Assembly: GCF_000400465.1 (NCBI RefSeq)
Contig: NW_008806274.1
Coordinates: 682,001-746,000, forward strand
Direction of reading: 5' to 3'
Length of the DNA stretch: 64,000 bases
DNA from: Wallemia ichthyophaga EXF-994
Taxonomy: Eukaryota > Basidiomycota > Wallemiomycetes > Wallemiales > Wallemiaceae
Shown here in pieces: positions 1 through 9,613 of the stretch. The position numbers and the translations under genes are program-made. Under the pieces are notes generated by a model. That model was not told where the DNA came from and searched no databases. It was given only the letters and a program-made list of their open reading frames with translations. Each line of letters starts with the position of its first letter. Positions within the stretch are counted from its first letter, which is position 1.

Positions 1-1211
1 TTGTGGTTCTATGGGCATGTGCATCTGTCTGCGTCTGTGTACTCGTAATCGACTCGCGTGTATCTCGTGTATCTGCAAAAGTGTTGAACACTGCAGCGAG
101 TTAGTAAGACAAAACAAGCCAGCATCACACACCACAACTCACACGATGGGCGTTGTCTCACTGTCGCAGGTCTGTGCATCTGCACCTGCATCCGCTGTCC
201 TCTGATCGAACTAGTTGAGCTGGGTGAGGAGGATCGTGTAAGCGTGTTGGGAGGCTGCGCTTTGATGGTGCTGTATTCATCCCCACTGCCATTTACACGC
301 TCACGCTCCTGTTCGTTCTCCAAATCGGCAAAAAGCTCCAGCTCACTGCCGTCGCCCCAGATTGAATTCGAGTGGGAGTTGGAGTTGGATTGCGAGTGCG
401 CATTAGAGTTGAGCTTGAGGTTCTTCAAATTCTTGGGTCGTGTGAGGAGCTTTGCGGTGGATGGCATAGCAACGCGGGCAGCAGGGATAGAAAAGCTGGG
501 TGCGCGTGTCTTGGGTGCGCGTGTCTTGGGTGGCTTAGATTTGGCGAGTGAAGAAGCAGTAGGCGCAGTCAGTCTGGATTGAGAGAGGTTGTAGGTAGAT
601 TTAGCGTTGCGGAGAGTTGGTTGGGTGTTTTTTGACGGAGACTGTGGAGGCTCGCATGGAATCGAAGAGAGAGAACCTCTTCTGTGTACAGAGCGGATTG
701 GTGGTGCAGGGGTAAACTTTGCAGGTGCAGAAGAGCGCGGTTTCTTGGCAGAAGCTCGTTTGAGCAGGGAATTCTGAATTCTACTCGGTGATAGCTTTAT
801 GTCTTGAGATAAATCCAAATCCTCGGAAGCATCCAAATCGTCAGGTTTGTTTAGATTTTGGAGGAGTCTTGAGTGGAGGTTTATGTTCTGAGGAAGGTGG
901 ATGTCTTGGAAGAAATCGTCGTCGTCGTCGTCCACAACGTGTGCACCACGGCCATCGTCATCGATTGAAGTCGTCGGTGAGCTGTAACAGTGGTTGAAAG
1001 AGGAAGAGGAAGAAGAGTGGAGAGAGGACTCGATGCTGTTACGCGGCTTTAGGCTTAATTTTCTATCAAGGGTGAGGATATCGTGGTGATCGAGGTCATC
1101 GAGCTGATTGAGGTCATCGTGGGGATCATCATCATCATCGTCGTCGTCATCGCCGTCTAAAATATCTCGATTACTGAAAATGAAATCATCCTCCCAATCC
1201 TCTTGATCCAT
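1..1211 (-). CDS. BYR4: Byr4/Bfa1-like septation regulator, 3' part outside window
   Basis: Exons 162-1211 and 1-90, joined by a phase-0 intron (donor GTGAGA at 161, CTAAC branch site, acceptor at 91; an alternative in-frame acceptor ends at 73). The reading frame is still open at the window edge, so the C-terminus is missing. The protein starts MDQEDWEDDF, has Asp runs and long Ser/Pro/Arg-rich low-complexity stretches, and near residue 290 shows WGDGSELELF. The acidic W-E-D-D-F start and the GDGxELxxF motif recall Byr4/Bfa1, the scaffold half of the two-part GAP that restrains the Spg1/Tem1 GTPase in the septation network. That family link is by motif recall, not by alignment. The downstream conserved part is not visible. 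It could also be an unrelated acidic disordered protein. Confidence 0.55.
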
Positions 1212-1964
1212 TGCTCACTTCACTCAGTTATCTTTATGAAGAACCAGCCACGCAATGGAGATGGAATAAAAAATCGAAAAATGATTTCAAAAATTAATTT
1301 TATTCTCTTGATATTTATATTAAGGCTAGATTGTTACACCAGATTCAACGCGTTTTTAAACATTATTATCGGTTTGGTGGAGTGGCTAGGTGATAACAAC
1401 AGAACACCGCTACCAAACACTCTACTGCTTTTTATTATATCTCCCTTGCTGAACAAGCTCACAACATCTTACATAACTCTTTTGCACGCGCTCCTTTGGC
1501 TTTTTCACGCGAATTATATCTTACTGGCCATGACTTGTACTCTTCACTACAACCACTCATCATATCTAAACACATTTGCTCAACTGTCTTCAAAGCTGTT
1601 CTTATTCAAGTTACTTCGCAAATTTGATCACACTCTACACTACCCTTGGGTTTCCTTATTATCATTGTCAACCACATTCACTTCCATTCACCACTGCTGC
1701 CCTCAATACACTCTACACTTTTTGGCCATTAACTCTTTCTTCTTCCTGCTCCTCCATCACATTCAAATCTACTACCAACAATTCAAACTCAACCTCACTG
1801 GTTCTTGGGATTTAAAGCCTCCAAAAATTTCTTCCAGCCTGTCGACACATTCACCCTCCTGATCTTGACCAATTGACTTGTAATTATGCTTTTGAAAGGA
1901 ATGTTGTTAAATTTTAGTGGAACATTTTGATTGATATTGTTATAATTATCAAGCCACATCATAA
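1212..1964. other. 753-bp gap; unsupported 208-codon ORF on + strand
   Basis: Between the Byr4-like start codon and the tRNA-Met. The + strand holds an ORF from ATG 1236 to 1862 with a hydrophobic Leu/Phe/Thr/Ser-rich translation. It has no recognisable motif and lies in pyrimidine-rich DNA that avoids stops by composition. On the - strand around 1805-1855 there is a short coding-looking stretch (reading GWKKFLEALNPKNQ) followed by a GTGAGG donor-like site, but I could not build a gene from it. I make no gene call here. Confidence 0.2.
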
Positions 1965-2067
1965 GCTTCGGTAGTATAACGGTTAGTACATGGGTCTCAT
2001 AGTTCAGTCTATGAGCCGGTCAAGCCGGCGAAATCCCGAAATGGTGGTTCGATTCCGCCCCGAAGCA
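1965..2067 (+). tRNA. tRNA-Met(CAT), elongator type, with 30-nt intron
   Basis: Acceptor stem GCTTCGG pairs with CCGAAGC, followed by discriminator A at 2067. The D-arm is GTAT-loop-GTAC and the T-arm is GGTGG-TTCGATT-CCGCC. The anticodon loop is CTCATA, giving CAT at residues 34-36. The 5' exon is 1965-2001, the intron 2002-2031, directly after nucleotide 37 as is standard for nuclear tRNA introns, and the 3' exon 2032-2067. A TTTTT run at 2068 serves as the Pol III terminator. The anticodon stem has one weak pair. The intron carries two perfect hairpins (see findings). Elongator identity is inferred from the D-loop type. Confidence 0.85.
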
Positions 2068-2072
2068 TTTTT
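2068..2072 (+). terminator. Pol III terminator of tRNA-Met
   Basis: Five T residues start directly after the tRNA 3' end, the usual RNA polymerase III stop signal. Confidence 0.7.
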
Positions 2073-2354
2073 GACATTTGCAGATGGTACTTTTTACTTA
2101 TGGTTTTTTATGAAGTATACCGTCTGGGATAATATTATTTGGAGTAGGCTTTTTGTTGCTGTCTTATCCGTTTCTGGAGGTAGGGGTATGTGGCGATATA
2201 ACGTTACAAGTCGTGCGATGAGAGGAGCTAGAGCTAACTGTTGAAATAGATATACAAGCGTGTCATTTGAAATACACTCATACATGTATATGAATAAATA
2301 TTCTCGTGACGAAACAAGTAATCCTCGCGAATCTCAGCTTGGATTTGAACAGTG

Positions 2355-4345
2355 ATGGCACAGCGAAAGTTATTGACAGAAGTAGACCGGACATTGAAGA
2401 AGGTATCAGAGGGAGTTGAGTTGTTTGAGAGCATGTATGATAAGCTCCAGGTTTGTTTGAATCACTTGAAATTACAAGCATATTGACCAACTTACAAGAC
2501 GTCAAACAATCAAACCCAGAAGGAGAAGCTAGAAGTTGATTTGAAGACTCAGATGTGTGTTATCAGCTTATTGAGCTAGTGACCGACTCACATACTCAAC
2601 TCATAGCAAAAAGCTTCAGCGAATGCGTGATTCTATTAAGACTTGGATAAGCTCGAGCGATATCAAGGACAAATCTGAATTGATGTCTTCGAGGAAATTG
2701 ATAGAGACGGTGCGTTGGTGTGCTCAACAGAGAAATCCCTCTAATCAAACCGATTCCAGCAAATGGAACGCTTTAAAGCATGCGAGAAGGAAATTAAAAC
2801 TAAGGCTTTTTCTAAAGAAGGTCTAATAGCTGCTACAAGGCTAGATCCTAAAGATCAAGTTAAGCATGAGTGTTCCAATTGGTTGGGTCAATTTGTCGAT
2901 GAGCTCAGTCGGCAGATTGAAACAACTGAAGCAGAAATTGAACATATATCTGGTGCGACATCAAAAAGAAGTAAAAAGTCAAGTGGTACGCAAGAACGTG
3001 TCTCAGAATTAGAGAACTTGAATGAACGTCGAAATTGGCATATTTCTAGACTTGAATTAACACTTCGATTACTCGAAAATGATCAACTCAGTGTTGATCA
3101 GATAAACAACATTAAAGACGACATTCAATACTTTGTTGAATCAAACGCAGAGGAGGAGTTCGAGGAGGATGAAGGTATCTACGATGAGCTTAACCTCGAT
3201 GAAGAGGAACAAATGTATGGTATGGGTGCAGCTAACAGTCAAGGAATCGACGAGCAAGCATCCTCTCATGATTCCATTTCAATCACAGACGAGCCTGTAC
3301 AGCCACCATCCAAGCCATCAAAGAAGTCTTCCATCGATGAAGATATCGCTACACCCAAGAAGATCAAAAAGTCATCCTTTACTTCCCCAGACAGCAGTAA
3401 TAGTGGTGCTATTCCAGCACCTAATTTCAACCAGGAACCTGTTGCTAGGACGACACAGTCGCCTGCTTCTCTCCAAGCTAAGCCTGCCCCAGCTCCACCG
3501 ACGATCAAATATGCAACAGCCGCTGCAAATGCAGTCGCCAATACAGCAGTACCAACGACAAGTGAAGGTGAAGAGCAAATCAAGGAATCTTTACAGGGAG
3601 AAGATGGAGTTGGAGCTGGAGTCGGAGTCATTGAGGGTGATGAATTGGACACACCACAACAGGATACACAAGTACCACATTCTCCACCTCAACTGCAGAG
3701 TACAACATTTGAAGAGCCAACAACGCAAATACAATCGCACCCTCAATCACACACCCAACCACAGACATCACAATCAGCAGCATCTTCAAATGGATTACCG
3801 TATGTCTTGTCAGATTTAGCAACTTCATTCGAAACTGCTAAACAGAAGTCGACAAGTAATACCGCTGACAGACTTCACCAAGCGCTTGAATCGAGTGTGG
3901 ATGGAATACCAGATGCGGCCGATGCCGAACGTCCACGTTACTACGTACCAAAGAATCTGTGGACGTCGCCATCGTATTACCCACAAGTTCCAAAGAAGGA
4001 TCTTGAGCACCCAAGTCTGTTTTCAAGGCTGGAGACTGATACACTTTTCTACATATTCTACTACATGCAAGGCACATATCAGCAGTAAGTTGGACGTTGT
4101 GTAGTGTTTAGTTGTCAGCTAATACTCTCTTCAGATACCTGGCTGCTCGTGAACTCAAGAAACAGAGTTGGAGATTCCATAAGCAATATTTGACGTGGTT
4201 CCAACGACACTCAGAGCCCAGTCAAATAACCGATGACTATGAGCAAGGTGCTTACATATACTTTGACTGGGAGGGTACTTGGTGCGAGCGCAAGAAGAAT
4301 GACTTTAAGTTTGACTATGTTTACTTGGAGGATACTCTTCAATGA
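2355..4345 (+). CDS. NOT3: CCR4-NOT complex subunit NOT3/NOT5
   Basis: Five exons: 2355-2450, 2499-2554, 2607-2709, 2760-4084, 4135-4345; the chain is in frame and gives 596 aa. The first 230 residues form the helical Not3/5 N-terminal domain (starts [16 protein letters not shown], then [12 protein letters not shown] and [20 protein letters not shown]). A Ser/Pro/Gln-rich linker follows. The C-terminus carries the NOT box ([15 protein letters not shown], then [19 protein letters not shown]). In other fungi this subunit links the CCR4-NOT deadenylase to the Not1 scaffold and to ribosomes, acting in mRNA decay and repression. The three N-terminal introns (48-52 nt) break the gene into short exons that a plain ORF scan misses. 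The start ATG is the first codon of the conserved domain. Confidence 0.95.
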
Positions 4346-4450
4346 GCTAGTTAATATTGTTATCATAATCATTTCACTACTACACAAGCAAATGTTTATA
4401 CTTTATTTTCTCATTTCTTGTCTTGTGTCTTGTTTCTGGTGAAGCCATCG

Positions 4451-4868
4451 ATGATAACGAGGATAAACAGCAGGAAAAGTAGCGGAAGGATTGCACTGGG
4501 CAACATACACCGACTGAGCCAGATGATTCAGACCAGTAGTTTTAATAGAAGCTACTCGAGTGATGCTAGCAACAGGCATAAGGCAGTGTATCGAGAAATA
4601 TACCCAGCGATGCTGCGCATAGGCGTCGTAGCGATGATAGTGTATTATGTGAGGTACTTGTGGAGTGTAAGATGCATTCTAACATGCGTAGGGATTGCAA
4701 TTAACTTGGTCGCATCTCTACAAGCAGCGCCTAGAATCGGAGCTACAGGAGCGGGTCAACGAGCTCAACGGCAAGGTGGATGATAAGCTGAATGCGATGA
4801 GCCAGCCCTCGCAGCCTTCCGGCGTCGCGATTGCATCGAAATCATGGCTCAAATCGTGGATTGGATAA
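4451..4868 (+). CDS. small single-pass, probably mitochondrial membrane protein
   Basis: Two exons, 4451-4666 and 4725-4868, phase-0 intron with GTAAGA donor; 119 aa. The N-terminus is rich in Arg, Ser and Asn without acidic residues, like a mitochondrial presequence, and is followed by a transmembrane segment at about residues 54-72 (MLRIGVVAMIVYYVRYLW). A short coiled coil comes next (QRLESELQERVNELNGKVDD), then a Ser/Pro tail. The stop of the coding region is 30 bp from the stop of the convergent ETFRF1 gene. I do not recognise the family; the shape resembles small respiratory-complex assembly factors. An upstream in-frame ATG at 4418 would add 11 residues. Confidence 0.6.
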
Positions 4869-4898
4869 TTTTGTACAAAACTGTTATAATACACTCAT

Positions 4899-5251
4899 TC
4901 AACTAGATCCATACCTCCGCTTCATCTCTCTGTACTTGGCTAGCGATATCAGCGACAGCGTTTCCTTCTTGATGTACTCCAGGAATTTCAATTTGTCCGA
5001 TATCTGCTGTGGGTCTGTAAGGTGTCTGTTTTCTAAATATTAGGGTAGTGTAAGCTAAATTACGAACGCGTGACATCAACTAACTCTCAAACATCCCTCT
5101 CAATTTGTGATGGAATTCATACCTCGGATTCGGATCTATTCGCTGTCAGTGGCCATATGGGCAAAACACACGCACACTCACAGTCTCTACCAATCCTATG
5201 CAGCTCTTTGTACAGCCTGATTGCAGCATGCCGCTGATTCTGATTCGTCAT
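4899..5251 (-). CDS. ETFRF1: LYR-motif protein ETFRF1/LYRM5
   Basis: Three exons: 5182-5251, 5085-5135, 4899-5032; in frame, 84 aa. The LYR-type motif is LYKELHRIGRDYP near residues 13-25, followed by a conserved Phe-containing helix (FHHKLRGMF) and a C-terminal KYREMKRRY. This order and spacing match LYRM5/ETFRF1, which in animals binds electron-transfer flavoprotein and removes its FAD. LYR proteins work with the mitochondrial acyl carrier protein. All exons are under 140 nt, so the gene is invisible to ORF scans. It is convergent with the small membrane protein at 4451-4868. Confidence 0.88.
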
Positions 5252-5356
5252 GGCGGATGAGTGATAAAGATGTTCAAATGAGGTCACAACACAAGGAGAA
5301 TGGAAATTATCATAAATAGGCTGATAAGAAGGGGTATAGCTACACGCACATCCACA

Positions 5357-6404
5357 TCACATTGAAGGTGGCTTGGCTAGACTATTGTAGTGTTTGTCCC
5401 ACAACTTCAATGAACTGAGCAGACCAGCTGTGAGTCCGACAATTGCTTGTGTGCCCTCCTTGCCTTTCTTAAATCCGAATACATCGTAGGCTAGTCGGTG
5501 AGTGAGTCACTGCCCTCTAAATAAGAATCCAAACCCACAAACGAAAACAAAGTCACACATCAACTTGAATGCAGACAGTCTCGCCCACGACTGACCCGTT
5601 TGAACCTTACGAATATCGGCATCAGTGCGCAAAAATGCGCCTAGAGTATCGTCACTGATTGCATATTCCGGCTTGAGGGTGTCACCGTGAGTGAGATCAT
5701 CAAGACATTGCTGCAAATATTCCTGCCTTGATTGCAGCTTTTTAAGCTGAGCTCTATTGTGAGATTCACTGATAGCACTGACGTTGAGCTGGAGGAACGT
5801 ATCAGTCCACCACAACATAGCACCGTATTTCTCAGCAACGGCGCCCATCTTGGTACCGACTAGACCCAGACGCGATGCGCAGTACAAGTCGTCAGAGATT
5901 GAGTTGGGGATTTGTATCACTGCTGAAAACAACGTGAGTCGACGTCTAACGCCTTCAAGCAAATTTGGTGATGGCTGCTTGGGTTCTCTGAGCATCGTGT
6001 AGAGATCTGGGATGGCTCTCCTCCATGCGAAGAGAATAAGACACTTTCTAAGCGGCATGTAATAAGCTCGTGTGCAGCGTTCACGCACAACCCCACCCAC
6101 CTCGTCGTTGATAGCCCCGATGCACAGTTCTTGAGGTACGGCAACCATTCTTTTGCCTGGCTGCTTATGTATGGATTGCTTTTACTACGCCATAAGTACA
6201 GTTTGATGGAGTACTGAATGATTTTCTGCGTTCTCGTCAAAACCCATCGCCATAACCTAAACACCAGCGCACAAAGATCTTATCTCTACCGGAATCTGTT
6301 GCTAAGAGTCTATCGATGACTAGAAACCGAGATAAGAACGCGATAACTCCTTCTCAAGCAGGCAACCCACTCTGACTCGTAGACACGCGCATACGCTTCG
6401 GCAT
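5357..6404 (-). CDS. PEX11: peroxin Pex11
   Basis: Five exons: 6395-6404, 6273-6319, 6101-6225, 5539-6047, 5357-5490; 274 aa. Visible hallmarks are the N-terminal LLATDSGRDKIFKIIQYS, then SGLSTTRKCLILFAW, a middle DDLYCASRLGLVG, and a C-terminal CDFVFVSYDVFGF followed by a hydrophobic helix. These are the Pex11 family signatures; Pex11 is a peroxisomal membrane protein that tubulates and divides peroxisomes. The second to fifth exons fit splice consensus and family sequence very well. The 10-nt first exon (ATGCCGAAGC) is the least certain part, since its intron is 75 nt with a weak branch site. Transcription diverges from SND2 with 128 bp between start codons. Confidence 0.92.
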
Positions 6405-6532
6405 AGCGGCCTGTAACAGTTTACCTGAATTGGAGAGAGGGATGCCGTGTCTCTGTGCCTGCTCGATCCACGGATTGGCTGGTAAGTAGCTAGGTGTGCG
6501 CACCATGGTGGTTTTCTCAAGAAGAAACTCCC

Positions 6533-7194
6533 ATGGTGAGTAGCGCGGATTGGGCTATTCACGATATACACGACGTCTAATTGTGTTGTTATCCTCTCGC
6601 AGGCAAACGCGTCGCAAAAGAAGATTACAGCCGGTAACCAGAAATCCATTCGCATCCTTCAATTGGCAAACGCTGCTTTTATCCTCCTGCATGTGATAAG
6701 CAATCATTTCTTAGGAAGGAGGCATTTCTCGTTCACTGCGCTTGCGCTCACATTACCTGGCCTCGTCTGCTCACTCGTTCTTGCTAGATGGGGCAAACCG
6801 GTTTTTTCTGAGAATGGACAGGTGGTGTCTTCCGGAGAAGACCTGAGTGGTGAGGGTGGATTGATAGAGCATATGTGGGATATCGTGTACGTTACCTGGA
6901 TGTGTCTCACTATGACGGGATTTTTCGGCGGGATTATGTGGTGGATGTTCATCATTGTGGGTATATGGGCACAATCACTGCAACGCTGACACTCTACAGG
7001 TGCCAGGCTTTGCAATCTTCAAGGCTGCCAGCTTTGCAATGCCATTTCTCATGCCAGCAGCTGGTAGAATGCGCGACGCCATATCCTCCCAACCAAACAC
7101 CGCTGAGCCGGGCGAAAGCAAAAGACAGCAAAAGCTGAAACAGCGGCAACAGAAAGGACAGCCAGGAAAGAGACATCAGCAGCAACAACGTTGA
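6533..7194 (+). CDS. SND2: SND2/TMEM208 ER-targeting membrane protein
   Basis: Exons 6533-6535, 6603-6956 and 7000-7194; 184 codons. The first coding exon is just ATG: intron 6536-6602 has donor GTGAGT directly after it, and exon 2 opens with ANASQKKITAGNQKSIR, the standard start of this family minus its Met. Three hydrophobic segments follow (AFILLHVISNHFL; FTALALTLPGLVCSLVLA; TMTGFFGGIMWWMFII), then a Lys/Gln-rich cytosolic tail. Snd2 works in the SRP-independent route that targets membrane proteins to the ER. An upstream out-of-frame ATG at 6504 exists in the leader. Divergent from PEX11. Confidence 0.92.
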
Positions 7195-7261
7195 GAGAGT
7201 GAATGGGAGGTGCAAGTGATGCATGTAACTTAAAAATCAACAAATCAACCTATATCTATAT

Positions 7262-7886
7262 CTACTTATTGCGTGATTGAATACCACTAGCCATCTTCTG
7301 TAAAGCCTTAGGCTGATCTCTGACCCAGTATATCTTAGATCTGTGCATCTTGCCCCTCTTCAACACCTGGATATCCTTAATCAAACCACTGCCGAGGCTG
7401 AATATCTGCTCAACGCCCAATCGCATGATAACATTCCTCAATCTAATAGATATATCGTTGTTGCGTCTCCTTACGCCAATCAGAACTCCTGCAAATGTCG
7501 CAGTGTGAGTTTTCTCTGGGTTGGTGTAGTAAGTGACGGAAATGACAGAGCTTGGAGGAATTCTAGATTTGATAGGACCTCTGCGACTGAATAACGGGTA
7601 GAACTTCCTCGATTCTGAGCTGAATTTGAGCTGGTGGTTTAGTCTTCCAAGTAAATTGAGAGGAGCTTCTTTCGGAGGAATTGAGGAGGGTTCTACGTGT
7701 GGTACAATGACTTGCTTAGAGAATGGATAAGCTTTTGAGTCTTTTGCAGGCGTTAGACGGGGGTAATGATGGCTTTGAATCCAACTAACCTGCTAATGGC
7801 TGATATGAGGCGAATCTAACGCCGTTTCTAGCTGTAGATACTCTGCAGGACCTCGAAAATGCTTTCGATAGTAAATTCAACGACAT
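7262..7886 (-). CDS. MRPL19: mitochondrial ribosomal protein bL19m
   Basis: Two exons, 7790-7886 and 7262-7740; 191 aa. The N-terminus (MSLNLLSKAFSRSCRVSTAR) is a classic mitochondrial presequence, Arg/Ser-rich and lacking acidic residues. The C-terminal half is the bL19 fold: TFAGVLIGVRRRNNDISIRL, then LRNVIMRLGVEQIF and a basic end (VLKRGKMHRSKIYWVRDQPK). It belongs to the large subunit of the mitochondrial ribosome (yeast Img1). The intron is 49 nt with a CTAAC branch site. The start codon lies 64 bp from that of the divergent gene at 7951. Confidence 0.9.
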
Positions 7887-7950
7887 TTCTTTTTTTCAGT
7901 GATGGCTGTGTGCAGGAAGGGGCTGTCTTCCTCACAGCGACGACGACGAC

Positions 7951-8407
7951 GATGAGAGCGTGTATAGTAAAACTTCAGAGGATTTCGAATACAACATCTG
8001 TAGCTCCACTGAGCAAGGATATCAAGCGGAATTTGATCACACTGTTCAACCAATCAGGCAACTTCTTGAGTAGCTCAGAAATACCAGAAGCCATAAACGC
8101 AACGCTCACTCGGAGCAACCCGGATTTTCCACAGCATCTCACCAAGGTTAGTTTCGAAAAAGAGGGCAACACCTCAAACAGCAAGCCACTGGCCAAATCT
8201 GTGAGCTCGTACGTGACAGAGGATATTCCAAGAGGTCAGATTAGAGATGAATTCGATGCTGCTGTGCAATGGCCGATGCCAGGCATCGAAAATCTCAGCG
8301 AAAGAGAGAAGATAGTGAGAGATGCACTCTACGGGACAGACAGCAGCAACGCGCCAGGACTGGAGATTGTCGAGGAGGCTGAGAGGCAGCTGGAGGAGGA
8401 GAAATAG
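7951..8407 (+). CDS. uncharacterised 151-aa protein
   Basis: Single open frame from ATG 7951 (MRACIVKLQR) to the stop at 8407. The N-terminus is basic and amphipathic, compatible with a mitochondrial signal. The middle contains a helix-rich segment (LTRSNPDFPQHLTKVSF), then FDAAVQWPMPGIENLSEREKI and an acidic C-terminus (EEAERQLEEEK). I do not recognise the family. The open frame extends further upstream without a better ATG. Its position head to head with bL19m, 64 bp apart, would fit a shared promoter. Confidence 0.6.
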
Positions 8408-8465
8408 ATATATTTGTGTACTTGTATTTTACAATTCTTAATTCCTCGTTTAGCACTTGACTACG

Positions 8466-9539
8466 ATGATTGCTGGTATTTCGAAGCAGTCAATTCTGAC
8501 TTGTACGACGCGTTCTTATACACGTACCTGCCCTCTAACTTTCTTATCAAGTCGCTGTCCTCGTTCTTCCCGCACTCGCGCCCAAGCTGATGGCAGCGTG
8601 CAGGAGACTATCAGAATTCCACAGCATAGAGACTTTTAAAGTGAGTTTTAATGGCTTTCAAATGCCTCACCACCTAACACCCCTGAAGCGTCTTGAAACT
8701 AACAAAAAATCCCTCAAGTCACTCGCAATAGTCGCGTCGATAATCCTATTCAACCTCTTGAAGGCTATCAAATCAGCTCTCACATCCGACAACATCTTCG
8801 CAAAGCTTCCTATAAACGTATCACAGCCACTCCTCGAAAATGTTTACAACCCGAACAATGACGTTAGTTTATCGACTTTCTTTTCCCGTCTAAATAGCTT
8901 CGATTTGCGTTTGCAGTATGTCAGATGGGGCGATAGGGCAGCGCGACAATGCACGTGGTGCTCTCCTCAAAGTGGTCTTGATTTTGCCTTGGAATCATTT
9001 AGTGGTACTTTTGCACCATACGTGATCACATTCACTGCCCTTTTATTCTACATAGAGCTTCAACACAAGCTGCACCTTGGTAAACCACTTTTCATGCTGC
9101 TTTCGGGGGCCTTCCTTGCTCATTTCATCGCTTTGGTGGCGTACGACACCCGTCCAAACCCCAATTTTCCTCCGACTATAGTGGGTTGACGGGTAAATCT
9201 CAAAAACGCTCTATCTGACACTAACCCCAGTTAGCTGACGTGTTGAAAGTACTCAGCTATGTTTTCTTGACTGCTATGTCCTCTTACACGCTATCAGTCA
9301 AGCCCAACAAGTACTACTCGTCTCCTCCAGATGCAATAAATCTCCTCAAACCAATAGTAGTTCCCCAAAAAGCTCTCCTCACATCCATCAAAGCACTCAA
9401 TATAACCAATGAAGCCAGAAGAACACTCAACCTGAACCGCAAAGTACCCACTGAGAGGATCAAGAAGAGCTCAGATGTAGCGACATACCAAGTCATTGAA
9501 AATGAGGCTGATCGGCTTATTGATGCATTTGGTTTGTGA
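8466..9539 (+). CDS. uncharacterised multi-pass membrane protein with C-x-x-C motif
   Basis: Five exons: 8466-8502, 8552-8640, 8689-8862, 8917-9180, 9231-9539; chain in frame, 290 aa. All four introns have GT-AG ends and most have a CTAAC-like branch site. Hydrophobic segments lie near residues 10-30 (FAVLVLPALAPKLMAACRR), 55-70 (LAIVASIILFNLLKAI), 145-165 (YVITFTALLFYIELQ), 172-188 (LFMLLSGAFLAHFIALVAY) and 203-220 (VLKVLSYVFLTAMSSYTLS). A conserved-looking motif RWGDRAARQCTWC with paired Cys stands near residue 115. I cannot assign a family; an ER or mitochondrial membrane protein is likely. Confidence 0.65.
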
Positions 9540-9613
9540 GTAAAGTAGTAGTCGAAATCTGTAATATATTGTACTTAGAATTACACACTAAAAATACATC
9601 TTGTATAACACTA

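Noticed and set aside
1236-1862. 208-codon hydrophobic ORF on + strand
   Set aside because: No motif, lies in pyrimidine-rich DNA that lacks stops by composition; kept only as a note.
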